A stretch of 64,000 bases of DNA from Planctomycetota bacterium. Lineage in GTDB: Bacteria; Planctomycetota; Planctomycetia; Gemmatales; HRBIN36. Made by a program: the position numbers and the translations under genes. Under the pieces are notes generated by a model that had not been told where the DNA came from, ran no database searches, and was given only the letters and a program-made list of their open reading frames with translations. Below are positions 1-8,246 of the stretch, one piece after another (within the stretch, counting starts at the first letter, position 1; the number at the start of each line of letters is the position of its first letter). The DNA lies in the NCBI GenBank assembly GCA_014584395.1, contig JACTMY010000008.1:1-64000 (forward strand). Direction: 5' to 3'.

Positions 1-39
1 CGCGTCCGCGCCAAACGCCGCTCCAAGAAAGCGAAGTAA
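1..39 (+). CDS. 3' end of an upstream gene (partial)
   Basis: Only the last 12 codons and the TAA stop lie in the window. The visible tail reads RVRAKRRSKKAK, a very basic C-terminus like those of ribosomal or nucleic-acid-binding proteins, but this is too short to identify the protein. A strong hairpin terminator follows about 30 bp later, which supports a true gene end here. Confidence 0.55.
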   Translation, partial: RVRAKRRSKKAK

Positions 40-71
40 ACCCTTCGGCCTCTGCTTCCTGCAACCTTTTC

Positions 72-103
72 AACCTCGTGGTCATCCCACGAGGTTTTTC
101 TTT
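72..103 (+). terminator. Rho-independent terminator
   Basis: A perfect 10-bp stem (AACCTCGTGG at 72-81 with CCACGAGGTT at 87-96) has a 5-nt loop and is followed by a T-rich run. It sits just after the partial gene that ends at position 39. Confidence 0.85.
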
Positions 104-296
104 GCTCACGTTTAAAATGGGCAATGCGGGCAAGCCTGCGGCCATTGCGTAAGTTAGACCCTTCGATTTGCTCTAGGCATCCAAGCGGCTTTTATGGCAT
201 AAAACTCCTCTATAGGAGGTGGCTGTATCTCGTGCAGGATGCGCCGATTCAGAATCCAGCCACCGACGGAATGCTGGCCGTCCACAAGGAGCAGGG

Positions 297-1385
297 ATGC
301 CGACGGAACCTGTCACGCCCACGGCGGCGCAACGCCCCTTATTCGCAGCCGTTCAGCCCCGGGTTGAACCTGCCCCGCCGAAGGTCAGCCCGCCTTTTCC
401 TCAGCGGTCCGCGGTTCGCCGCCGGCTCATCCTCGCGGCCGCATTGCTCCTGGGCCTCTTGGGCTTGGAAATCTATCGTGTCACCGGCGGCCCCAACTGG
501 CACGTCGTGATCCCCGACCAGGTCTATCGCAGTGCACAGCTCAGCGAAGTGGAATTGGCGGAGGCGGTGCGGCGGTTTGGCCTGAAAAGCGTCATCAACC
601 TGCGCGGCGAATGCCCCGAGACGGATTGGTTTCAATGGGAGCAGCGCGTCTTGACCCGCCTGGGCGTTCGCCATTTCAACGTCAACCTCTCGACCTATGA
701 ACCGCCGTCGCCGCTGGAACTGCGCCGGCTGACGGACGATCTGCGAACGTGTCCCAAGCCGGTGTTGATTCATTGCCGCCGGGGGTCGGATCGGACGAGC
801 CTGGCCGCGGCCATCGCGCAGTTGCTGCTCGCCGACGCAAGTCTGGACCAGGCCGAGCGCCAGCTTTCGCTCCGCTTCGGCCACATGCCGTTTGGCAAGG
901 TGCAGTTCCTGGACGAAGCGTATGCGGATTATCGCGCCTGGCTGGGGCAGCGCGGCTGGGAGCATGCCCCGGACCGCTGGGTCCGCTTTGTCCGCGAGGA
1001 TTACCGCCCCGGTCCGTATTGGGCCGAGATCGAGCCGCTGGAGGTGCCGAAGCAGTTGAAGCTGGGGCAATGGGGCACGGCCCGCTTCCGGGTCCACAAT
1101 CGCAGCCACAAGCCCTGGCACTTCCGCAAGGCGGCCCACGTCGGCATTCATTTGCATTACTACCTCAAGCGGCTGGATGAGCAGCGCTTCACCGCCGGGG
1201 GAGGTGCGGGTTATTGGGATCACGTGGTCCCGCCGGGGGGCAGCACCGAGCTGACCCTGGCGATCGCGCCGCAGCGGGAAGCGGGGACCTACGAGTTCTT
1301 CGTCGACCTGGCCGATGAGCAGGTCTGTTACTTTTTCATGGTGGATTCGCCGCCGTTCAAGACGACCGTGGAAGTGGTTCCATGA
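297..1385 (+). CDS. Membrane-anchored dual-specificity/tyrosine phosphatase-like protein
   Basis: This is a 362-residue protein. An AAGGAG site at 286-291, 5 nt upstream, decides the ATG at 297; the reading frame is open further upstream but lacks such a site. After a Pro-rich N-terminus comes one membrane helix (about residues 43-60), then a cysteine-phosphatase domain containing HCRRGSDRTS. That is the CX5R signature, with Cys160 as nucleophile and Arg166 for phosphate binding. The last ~110 residues look like a beta-sandwich. The stop overlaps the start of the next gene (ATGA), so the two are probably translationally coupled. Next to a flippase-like protein and a GT2 enzyme, a role in lipid or glycan phosphate metabolism is plausible but inferred. 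Confidence 0.8.
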   Translation: MPTEPVTPTAAQRPLFAAVQPRVEPAPPKVSPPFPQRSAVRRRLILAAALLLGLLGLEIYRVTGGPNWHVVIPDQVYRSAQLSEVELAEAVRRFGLKSVINLRGECPETDWFQWEQRVLTRLGVRHFNVNLSTYEPPSPLELRRLTDDLRTCPKPVLIHCRRGSDRTSLAAAIAQLLLADASLDQAERQLSLRFGHMPFGKVQFLDEAYADYRAWLGQRGWEHAPDRWVRFVREDYRPGPYWAEIEPLEVPKQLKLGQWGTARFRVHNRSHKPWHFRKAAHVGIHLHYYLKRLDEQRFTAGGGAGYWDHVVPPGGSTELTLAIAPQREAGTYEFFVDLADEQVCYFFMVDSPPFKTTVEVVP

Positions 1386-2491
1386 GCATGGCCGAACCGA
1401 TCCAAGAACTGCCCTCTTCGACGCCCTCGCCGCGGCGCTGGCTGCGGTTTGGGATTCGCATCGTCGTCAGCCTGGGCGTCATGGGCTGGCTCTTAAGCCG
1501 CTTGGAATGGGAAGCGATGCGGGAGGTGGCGGCGCGGGCCGAACCGACCGGCTGGCTGATGGCGCTCGTGCTCTACGGGCTGGTGCAGATGGGCCTGAGC
1601 AGCAGCCGCTGGCAGATGCTGGCGGAGCCGCTGGGTTTTCAATCGCCCTGGCGGCGCTATTTTGGCCTGTATTACGTCGGCCTGTTCTTCAATTTGTTCC
1701 TGCCCACGTCGATGGGGGGCGACGTCGTGCGGGCCTGGTCGCTGGCCGATCGCGCCGACCGCCGCTGGCCGGCGCTGCTGTCCGTCATCAGCGATCGGCT
1801 CTCCGGCCTGCTGGCCCTGGTCATGCTCGCTTGCCTGGCGACGATCTTCGATCGCGGCAGCTTGCCGCCATCCATCCTCTGGACCGTATGGGGACTGGCG
1901 GGCGGCATGGGCGCGGGGTTGCTGCTCTTGCCCCGGTTGGGCCGCCGCTTTCAGTCGCTGGCCCGGCTCGCCGCGGCCCTGAGCGTCAGCCAGGGGCATC
2001 GCCGCCGCTGGTGCATGGCGCTGGGCATCTCCCTGTGCGTGCAGTCGGCGAGCGTGGTCCAGATCGCCCTGATGGGTCAATCCCTGGGTCTGCAGGTGCC
2101 GGTCATGGGTTATGCCGTGGTGGTGCCGCTGGTCTCGGTGCTGACTCTGTTGCCGGTGAGCGTGGGCGGGATCGGCGTGCGCGAGGGCAGCCTGGTGCTG
2201 CTGCTCAAGCCGCTGGGCGTCACCGGCGCCGCCGCCTTGGCCCTGGGGCTGGCCTGGTTCGCCATGAATTTCGTTATGGGCATGGTGGGCGGCCTGGTTT
2301 ACCTGTTTTTCGGCTCCTCGCTCTCCGGGCCGTCAGCGAACATGCAGCCGGGGGCTGATGCGTCCGGCGCGTCCGCCCCGTCCGCCGCCGCTCCGCCAAT
2401 CAATGGTTTTCTGCAGGAGAATCGTCGTCATGGATCTGTCCATCGTCATACCCATCAAGGACGAACAAGACAATCTGAAGCCGCTGCATGA
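1382..2491 (+). CDS. Lysylphosphatidylglycerol synthase TM-domain/flippase-like membrane protein
   Basis: This 369-residue polytopic inner-membrane protein has about seven or eight hydrophobic helices. Family-type features include the stretch around FFNLFLPTSMGGDVVRAWSL and the later GGIGVREGSLVLLLKPLGV, both typical of the UPF0104/LPG-synthase transmembrane family. The cytoplasmic synthase domain of MprF is absent, so only the lipid-flippase-like half is present. It starts inside the stop of the phosphatase gene. Its hydrophilic tail runs 62 nt into the glycosyltransferase start, so the three genes look like one operon. Its likely role is moving or handling a lipid-linked substrate. Confidence 0.8.
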   Translation: MSMAEPIQELPSSTPSPRRWLRFGIRIVVSLGVMGWLLSRLEWEAMREVAARAEPTGWLMALVLYGLVQMGLSSSRWQMLAEPLGFQSPWRRYFGLYYVGLFFNLFLPTSMGGDVVRAWSLADRADRRWPALLSVISDRLSGLLALVMLACLATIFDRGSLPPSILWTVWGLAGGMGAGLLLLPRLGRRFQSLARLAAALSVSQGHRRRWCMALGISLCVQSASVVQIALMGQSLGLQVPVMGYAVVVPLVSVLTLLPVSVGGIGVREGSLVLLLKPLGVTGAAALALGLAWFAMNFVMGMVGGLVYLFFGSSLSGPSANMQPGADASGASAPSAAAPPINGFLQENRRHGSVHRHTHQGRTRQSEAAA

Positions 2492-3401
2492 GGCCGTTCG
2501 CGCCGCCGTCGATCCGCTGGGGGTGGATTATGAAATCATCCTCGTCGACGATGGCAGCACCGACGACTCGTGGACCACGCTGCGCGGCTTGTGCGCGGCG
2601 GACCCGCGCGTCAAGGCCGTCCAACTGCGCAAGAATTACGGGCAAACGCCCGCCTTGCGGGCTGGGATCGATCTGGCCGCGGGCGGCGTGATCGTGACCA
2701 TGGACGGCGATCTGCAGAACGACCCGGCCGACATTCCCATCATGCTCGACAAGCTGAGGGAAGGATACGACGTCGTCCTGGGCTGGCGGCAAGATCGCAA
2801 GGATGCCTTTCTGCACCGCAAGCTGCCCAGCCTCCTGGCCAACGCCCTCATCCGCTACGTGACCCGGGTGACCATCCGCGACATGGGCTGCACCTTGCGG
2901 GCCATGCGCCGCGAGGCCGCCCAGGAGCTGTCCCTTTACGGCGAAATGCACCGCTTCATTCCCGTCCTCGCCCAGCAGGGCGGGCAAAGGATGATTCAGA
3001 TTCCCGTGCGGCATCATCCCCGCCGCTTCGGCAAAACCAAGTACAACATCTCCCGCACCGTGCGCGTCCTGCTCGACCTCATCACCGTCAAGTTCCTCGA
3101 CAGCTACCTCACCCGGCCGATGCATCTCTTCGGCCTGGGCGGCCTGATCTGCATCCTGCTCGGCTTCCTCGCGCTGGGCACCTGCATCGTGCAACGGCTG
3201 GCCTGGGCCGAGCACATGAACCGCAATCCGCTGCTGCTGCTCAGCGTCATGCTCACCGTCATCGGCGTGCAATTCATCTCCATGGGCCTGCTCGGCGAGA
3301 TGCTGTCGCGGACCTATTTCGAAAGCCAGGGCAAGCACGCCTATCAGATTCGGACGACGCTCAACCTCGAGCCGGAAGAACAGCGGCACCAGGCGGCTTG
3401 A
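2430..3401 (+). CDS. Family 2 glycosyltransferase, DPM1/ArnC/GtrB type
   Basis: This 323-residue enzyme probably transfers a sugar from a nucleotide donor to a polyprenyl phosphate. The GT-A fold starts at VIPIKDEQDNL, continues through VDDGSTDDSW, and has the metal-binding DGDLQNDP motif (Asp92 and Asp94). Two C-terminal membrane helices lie at about residues 232-290, as in ArnC and GtrB. The start at 2430 is chosen because AGGAGA lies 9 nt upstream and the GT-A fold begins right after it; the frame is open to 2358. It shares an operon with a flippase-like protein and a phosphatase, which fits a lipid-linked sugar pathway. Confidence 0.9.
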   Translation: MDLSIVIPIKDEQDNLKPLHEAVRAAVDPLGVDYEIILVDDGSTDDSWTTLRGLCAADPRVKAVQLRKNYGQTPALRAGIDLAAGGVIVTMDGDLQNDPADIPIMLDKLREGYDVVLGWRQDRKDAFLHRKLPSLLANALIRYVTRVTIRDMGCTLRAMRREAAQELSLYGEMHRFIPVLAQQGGQRMIQIPVRHHPRRFGKTKYNISRTVRVLLDLITVKFLDSYLTRPMHLFGLGGLICILLGFLALGTCIVQRLAWAEHMNRNPLLLLSVMLTVIGVQFISMGLLGEMLSRTYFESQGKHAYQIRTTLNLEPEEQRHQAA

Positions 3402-3501
3402 GCCGGCGACCCGGCCCCGCCGCGGGAGTTTACCTTTCCACGGCCGGGTCGAGGTGGTATCCTGAGAGCATCTCCTTCCTCGTTAGCAAGGAACCCGACC
3501 G

Positions 3502-3996
3502 ATGACCCGACGCCTTCTCCTGGGATGGATCTTGTGCCTCTTGGCTTGCGCCGCCATGTCCGCAGGCGACGACGCCGCCAAAACCGACGACGCTGCTAAA
3601 ACCGATGCTAAAACCGATGACGCCGTGAAAAAGGAGCTGGAACAGCTCAAGGGCGCCTGGAAGCTGATCAAACTCGAAGCGGCAGGCGTCGCTTCCAATC
3701 CCAAATTCATGGAAAAGCTCACCTTCACGATCGGCGACGACACTTTCACCCTGTCCGACGGCGAATTGCATTCCACGACGAAGTTCACCCTCAACGTGAC
3801 CGCCGCGCCCAAGCACGTGGACATCACGCCCCAGGAAGGGCCGCAAAAGGATAAACCCGTCCCCGGCATCTATGAACTGAACGGCGACGTGCTCAAGATC
3901 TGCTTCGCGCGGGACGGCCAACGACCCGCCGCTTTCGCCACGAAGGCGGGCGACGCCAGCGTGCTCATGGAAATGAAGAAACAACCGGTTAAATGA
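3502..3996 (+). CDS. TIGR03067-domain secreted protein
   Basis: This 164-residue protein has a signal peptide (cleavage probably after AMSA near residue 21), a short Asp/Ala/Lys/Thr repeat (DDAAKTDDAAKTDAKTDDA), and then a single TIGR03067 domain. Recognisable parts are the start LKGAWKLIKLE, the central PKHVDIT, and GIYELNGDVLKICFA near the end. The family is abundant in planctomycetes and its function is unknown. AAGGA about 9 nt upstream supports the start. A paralogue follows directly, which suggests tandem duplication. Confidence 0.85.
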   Translation: MTRRLLLGWILCLLACAAMSAGDDAAKTDDAAKTDAKTDDAVKKELEQLKGAWKLIKLEAAGVASNPKFMEKLTFTIGDDTFTLSDGELHSTTKFTLNVTAAPKHVDITPQEGPQKDKPVPGIYELNGDVLKICFARDGQRPAAFATKAGDASVLMEMKKQPVK

Positions 3997-4037
3997 TTCC
4001 CAACGACTACCGATTCATGCACAAGGAGCCTCGACCG

Positions 4038-4487
4038 ATGGATTTGCGATTCAGGATGACGACCCTGCTCCTGCTGGGAGCGGGTGCTCTGATGGGTTGG
4101 AGCGGATGGGCCGCGCAAGACGCCGGCGCCCAAAAGGACCTGGCGGCGATGAAGGGCGACTGGAAAGTCATCCGCGCCGACCGCAACGGCCACGCGGCCT
4201 CCGAAGAGCTGCTCAAACAGATGTCCGTCAACATCACGGACGACACCATCACCGTCAACGACGGCCAGCGCAAATTCCCCGCCAAGTTCAAGCTCAATCC
4301 CAGCACGCAGCCCAAGCAGATCGACTTATCGCCCGCAGAGAGCAGCGACGTTAAAATCCTGGGCATCTACGAAATCAAGGATGGCGTTCTGAAGCTGTGC
4401 TATCTTCGCGGCGAAGGCGAGCGGCCCAAGGAATTCAAGTCGACTGAACAGAGCCGACTGGTGCTGATGGAACTCAAGCGGCCATGA
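4038..4487 (+). CDS. TIGR03067-domain secreted protein (second copy)
   Basis: This 149-residue protein has a signal peptide (LLLLGAGALMGWSGWAAQ) and a TIGR03067 domain aligning with the preceding gene (MKGDWKVIRAD, PKQIDLS, GIYEIKDGVLKLCYL). The ATG at 4038 is preferred because AAGGAG lies 9 nt upstream and the signal peptide begins there. An upstream in-frame ATG at 3993 would overlap the previous stop and add a non-hydrophobic leader. A clear terminator follows. Confidence 0.85.
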   Translation: MDLRFRMTTLLLLGAGALMGWSGWAAQDAGAQKDLAAMKGDWKVIRADRNGHAASEELLKQMSVNITDDTITVNDGQRKFPAKFKLNPSTQPKQIDLSPAESSDVKILGIYEIKDGVLKLCYLRGEGERPKEFKSTEQSRLVLMELKRP

Positions 4488-4508
4488 TGGTCCGCTGCCC
4501 AAACGGTT

Positions 4509-4560
4509 TAAACCCGCGCCCCGCGCCGCCCAACCCGGCACTGCGGCGCGGGTTTTTCTT
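4509..4560 (+). terminator. Rho-independent terminator after the TIGR03067 pair
   Basis: AAACCCGCGC (4509-4518) pairs perfectly with GCGCGGGTTT (4545-4554), and a T-rich run follows to 4560. It separates the TIGR03067 genes from hemD. Confidence 0.85.
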
Positions 4561-4578
4561 TCCCTGCCTCCTCTGGTC

Positions 4579-5430
4579 ATGAGCTGGCCCATGGCGTCCA
4601 AAACGACGACTCCCGATTCCGCAATACCGGACCAGCCCTTGCGCGGGTTGCGGCTGCTGTTGACCCGGCCCGCCCAGTCCGCCGAGGGGTGGGCCAAAAA
4701 GCTCCGCGACCTGGGGGCGCGGGTATGGCTGCAGCCCATGATGGCCATCGCACCACTGCCGCTGGCGCGCCTTGAGCCGACGCTGCGTCAGCTTGCCCGC
4801 TATCAATGGATCCTGTTCACTAGCCGCCACGGGGTGGATGCCTTTTTCGAGGCTCTTTCCCAGCAACCACCCGCGCTGCATTCCCTGGAGCACCTTCGCT
4901 TCGGCGCGGTCGGCGCGGCGACGGCGCAGGCGCTGCGGGTTCATGGCCATGAGCCTAGCGTGATCCCCGAGGAGCCAAACGCCGCCGCCTTGGCTGAGCG
5001 TCTGCGGCCTCAAGTCGCTGGCCAAAGGGTGCTCTTTGTCCGCGGCGAGCAGAGCCGAGGCGACCTGGACCGACGGCTGGGGCCGGTGTGCTCGTTCACC
5101 TCGACGCCGTTTTATCGGCAAATCGCGCAGACGGCATGGGAGGGCGAAGTCAAGGCTCGACTGGAACGCGGTGCGATGGATTACGTACTGCTCAGCAGCG
5201 GCAACCTGGCGCGAACGTTCCTGGCGTCTCTGACGGAAGCGATGTGGTTGGCCCTCGCCTCGGGCCAGGTGAGCTTGGTGGCGATCAGTTCGCAAGCGGC
5301 GGCGCCGCTGCGATCGGTGGAACCGCCGCCGTCGGTGGGGCCGGGCCGAACCCTTCGTTGGCTGGTCGCATCCAAGGCGACCTTCGAGGGGATGGTCGAG
5401 GCCATGATCGCGGATCGGCGCAGCGGCTAA
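4579..5430 (+). CDS. hemD: Uroporphyrinogen-III synthase
   Basis: This 283-residue cytoplasmic enzyme cyclises hydroxymethylbilane to uroporphyrinogen III in haem biosynthesis. The two-lobe HemD fold is visible: LRLLLTRPAQSAEGWAKKL at the N-terminus, WILFTSRHGVDAFF, RFGAVGAATAQAL, VLFVRGEQSRGDL, then DYVLLSSGNLARTF and VSLVAISSQAA in the second half. HemD sequences are poorly conserved, but the order of these blocks is characteristic. The start is uncertain: ATGs at 4579 and 4591 are both possible and neither has a strong ribosome site. No other haem genes are nearby. Confidence 0.85.
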   Translation: MSWPMASKTTTPDSAIPDQPLRGLRLLLTRPAQSAEGWAKKLRDLGARVWLQPMMAIAPLPLARLEPTLRQLARYQWILFTSRHGVDAFFEALSQQPPALHSLEHLRFGAVGAATAQALRVHGHEPSVIPEEPNAAALAERLRPQVAGQRVLFVRGEQSRGDLDRRLGPVCSFTSTPFYRQIAQTAWEGEVKARLERGAMDYVLLSSGNLARTFLASLTEAMWLALASGQVSLVAISSQAAAPLRSVEPPPSVGPGRTLRWLVASKATFEGMVEAMIADRRSG

Positions 5431-5514
5431 AAGCTGGACGGCGCGGGGCAGTCGAAACCAAGGAGCGAAGCAGCGGAGCGGCTCGCGCGGGGCTGTGCGG
5501 GTCGATCGGGATGG

Positions 5515-5766
5515 TTACGGGGGAAACTCGCGCACGGTGTCCCAGGATAGGTAGATGATGATCGCGCCGGCGATGATGCCGAAGATGTTCAGCGTGGTAC
5601 TGGCTCCACCGAAGGGAAAACCGGTGAATAAATCCAGTAGAAAGAGCAGGGTCATCAGCGCTGCGACGCCGAGCGAACCCCAACATAGCCCTTTAAGCAT
5701 CGGCCACCACTTCTCGGCTTGGGCCACCGCACGGGGACGGCAGCCGAAGGTGCGACGCCTTGACAT
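5515..5766 (-). CDS. Small membrane protein of unknown function
   Basis: The gene codes for about 83 residues. A basic N-terminal stretch is followed by two hydrophobic helices (SLGVAALMTLLFLLDLF and IFGIIAGAIIIYLSW). I do not recognise a family. The start is uncertain: ATG 5766 and ATG 5700 are both in frame, and 5700 gives a 61-residue protein beginning just before the first helix. It is convergent with hemD. Confidence 0.5.
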   Translation of the reverse strand: MSRRRTFGCRPRAVAQAEKWWPMLKGLCWGSLGVAALMTLLFLLDLFTGFPFGGASTTLNIFGIIAGAIIIYLSWDTVREFPP

Positions 5767-6055
5767 GCCCACGCCGCCACCGACCAGACCCAACGAACGA
5801 CCGTGGAGCGGCATGGGACCGGTGCACGCGATCCCCACCCTGGGCGGGGGTTTGCAAACTCCACGGTTTTTCCATATCCCGACAATCACGCTATTCTAGC
5901 GTCTCCATCCGCATCCGCAACCATTCACTAGGCAACGACTTCAAACCCGCCCTTTTTCAGGTCAGCTTGGTTGATTTAATCGGCACGAGCGGCACAACCC
6001 GGTTTTCACGAGCAGCCGGGAAATTTTGGCCAGCGCGCCTAACCCGACGCCCCGG

Positions 6056-6652
6056 CTACGCCTCCGGGGCGGTTTTCGCGGCACAGGTCCCGCAGCGGCC
6101 CTGGGTCCAATTTTTCGAGCCATGCTTGATCATGTAGGTGTCCACGCTCAGCCAGTAACTTTTGTCGTCCTTGATTTTCTTGCACTGCGGGCACAAAGGG
6201 AGCATCGACTGCAACAGCTCCACCTGTGCCTGGAATTCGTCCAGTTGCTTGGCTTTTTCCAGCAGCGCTTCCTGCAGTTCCATGATCCGCACGCCATTTT
6301 GCACGCGGGCCTGCAGTTCGGCGTGATCGAAGGGCTTGGCCAGATAATCGTCCGCGCCGCTCTTCAGCCCGGCGATCAAATCCTCCCGGCTGTCCCGCGA
6401 CGTCACCAGAATGATGTAGGGCTGGATGGGAAAAGGCGTTGCCCGCGCCCGGCGGCACAGGTCCGGCCCTTGCATCCGCGGCATCATCCAATCCAAAATG
6501 GCGATCCGGGGCGTGTCCGAACTTTGATGCTCCAGCATGTGCCAGGCCGCCAAGCCGTCATTCACCGTCGACACAATATGTCCCATCTTGGCGAGCAACG
6601 ATTCCAACAACCGCATGGTCGTGGGATTATCCTCGGCAATCAGAATCCTCAT
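6056..6652 (-). CDS. Response regulator with C-terminal cysteine motif domain
   Basis: This 198-residue protein begins with a receiver domain: acidic pair Glu7-Asp8, phospho-acceptor Asp54 in AILDWMMP, Thr84 in LVTS, and Lys106 in AKPFD. A coiled coil (about 120-150) follows, and then a short C-terminal module, LCPQCKKIKDDKSYW...QGRCGTC. This tail resembles the one found on many receiver/PAS proteins with the form CxxCKKIRDD..YW...HGxCxxC. No DNA-binding domain is present, so it probably acts by protein-protein signalling. No kinase is adjacent (orphan regulator). Confidence 0.85.
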   Translation of the reverse strand: MRILIAEDNPTTMRLLESLLAKMGHIVSTVNDGLAAWHMLEHQSSDTPRIAILDWMMPRMQGPDLCRRARATPFPIQPYIILVTSRDSREDLIAGLKSGADDYLAKPFDHAELQARVQNGVRIMELQEALLEKAKQLDEFQAQVELLQSMLPLCPQCKKIKDDKSYWLSVDTYMIKHGSKNWTQGRCGTCAAKTAPEA

Positions 6653-6929
6653 GTTCCGTTCTCAATGACCTGACAGAAAGTGGACGCGCCATCGCGCAGC
6701 CATGCATCGGCTGCATTGTAACGCCTGTCCCGGGGTCCAGGCCAAGAAAATGTTGGCAAATCTTGGCGGGTCGGCGCTTCCTCGGCAGCCGCTCTTTCCT
6801 TGAACCTCAAAAAAAATGCCGCCGCATTTGTCCACGCTGAGGCGATCGGCGCGGCTTCCTGAATAGGGAGAGCCTTCACATCGACGTTTTCTGCTTTCCC
6901 ATGCGTCCATCTTCAACGAGGTATCGATC

Positions 6930-8041
6930 ATGATCAAGCCGCGCTTCTCCTCGCTCGTCTTTCCCGCTCTGGCCTCGTGGCTTGCCCTGATGCTTGCCTC
7001 CAGCGCCATGGGTCAAACGTCCACCTGGACCAATGCCGCCAATGGCACTTTCAACGTGGCCAGCAACTGGACCGGCGGGGTGCCGGGGGCCAGTTCCACT
7101 GCCGTCTTCAACGCCACCCCCGCGGCCTACACGGTCTCCTTCACCAACAGCCCCACCAACTCGATCCTGCGCGTCGACAACGGCAACGTGACCTTCGATC
7201 TTAACAGCAACACCTATTTCCTCACCGGTCCCTCATCGGCGGCGAACTGCAGGTCAACAACGCCATGACCAACGCCGCCAGCACGGGGCTGATCTCGGCC
7301 CGCGATGCCATCCTGCGCTTCAACGGCGGCCTCGCCAACAATGGGTCGATGGTCTTCTCCAACGGCACGGTCGACGTCTTTGGCGACGTCACCAGCCAGC
7401 GCTTCGTCTCGGCCAGCGATCGCAGCCGCATCACCGTCTCGGGCGGCGGCATCGCCAATTTTTATGACGACGTGCTCGTCGCGGCCGGACAAACCGACGT
7501 CCAAGTCAGTTCCGCGGGCGGCCTGGTCAGTGCGGCGGTCTTCTTCGGCAGCTACAACGGCGGCACCACCGGCGGCGGCGCCGCTTTCATCGAGGGCGAC
7601 CACCGGCCGGGGCACAGTCCTGGACTGGCCGCCTTCGAAGGCTCCGTCTTTTACGGCTCCGCCTCCCGCTTGATCGTTGAGATCGGCGGCTCCCAGCGCG
7701 GCATCGATTACGACGCCATCAACGTTCTGGGCCAGATCAGCCTGGCCGGGGAGTTGGAAATCCAAATGCTCAACGGCTTTCAGCCGGCGTTTGGGTCCAA
7801 ATTTCTCCTCGTCGACAACGACGGCGTGGACGCCATTCAAGGGCAATTCCAGGGGCTGGCCGAAGGGGCCTTCTTCGGCTCCGGCGGCCTGCTTTGGACC
7901 ATCACCTATCAAGGCGGCACCGGCAACGACATCATCCTGACGGCCGTCCCCGAGCCGACGACCTGGCTCTTGATCGGCACCTCCGGGTTGGCGGCATGGG
8001 TGTACCGCCGCCGCAACGCACCGGCGCTGCCCATGGAGTAA
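6930..8041 (+). pseudogene. PEP-CTERM exported protein, split by a frameshift
   Basis: Two overlapping reading frames form one protein. The first (6930-7268) has a signal peptide ending near SSAMGQ and an autotransporter-like repeat start (WTNAANGTFNVASNWTGG). The second frame carries the rest, including the sorting signal VPEPTTWLLIGTSGLAAWVYRRR at the C-terminus. The switch lies at about 7225-7235: frame one reads ...TYFLTG, then frame two continues LIGGELQVNNA. Restoring one missing base near 7230 rejoins them into a protein of about 370 residues. Such proteins are exported and processed by exosortase. This is either a real lesion or an assembly error. Confidence 0.75.
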
Positions 8042-8091
8042 CCTGCGTTTCGCAAGGGAGGCGTTTTTCAGAGCGGGGTTGCGCCAGCGCC
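8042..8091 (+). repeat. Dispersed 3'-end repeat, copy 1
   Basis: This 50-bp unit begins directly after the PEP-CTERM stop codon. It starts with an imperfect hairpin (CCTGCG...CGCAAGG), then GGCGTTTTTC, and ends GTTGCGCCAGCGCC. Copy 2 lies 70 bp downstream with one mismatch, and a diverged copy lies at 19446-19489. The hairpin plus T-run suggests a terminator role. Confidence 0.8.
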
Positions 8092-8111
8092 AATGTTCGA
8101 TGCAACGCAAG

Positions 8112-8161
8112 CCTGCGTTTCGCAAGGGGGGCGTTTTTCAGAGCGGGGTTGCGCCAGCGCC
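8112..8161 (+). repeat. Dispersed 3'-end repeat, copy 2
   Basis: It is identical to copy 1 except for one A-to-G change, at a 70-bp spacing. A further fragment of the end of the unit (CTGCGCCAGCGCC) follows near 8170. Confidence 0.8.
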
Positions 8162-8246
8162 CCGAGTCCCGCTGCGCCAGCGCCGGGTCGCCCGTTGCAT
8201 TTCGGCCTGAAGGGGCAATGCGGAGTTTGGTCATGGCGGCTTCAGA

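Noticed and set aside
8042..8200. Short tandem repeats considered as a CRISPR array
   Set aside because: Only two full copies are present, with a 20-bp gap, and the unit is 50 bp long with a T-run; there are no cas genes.
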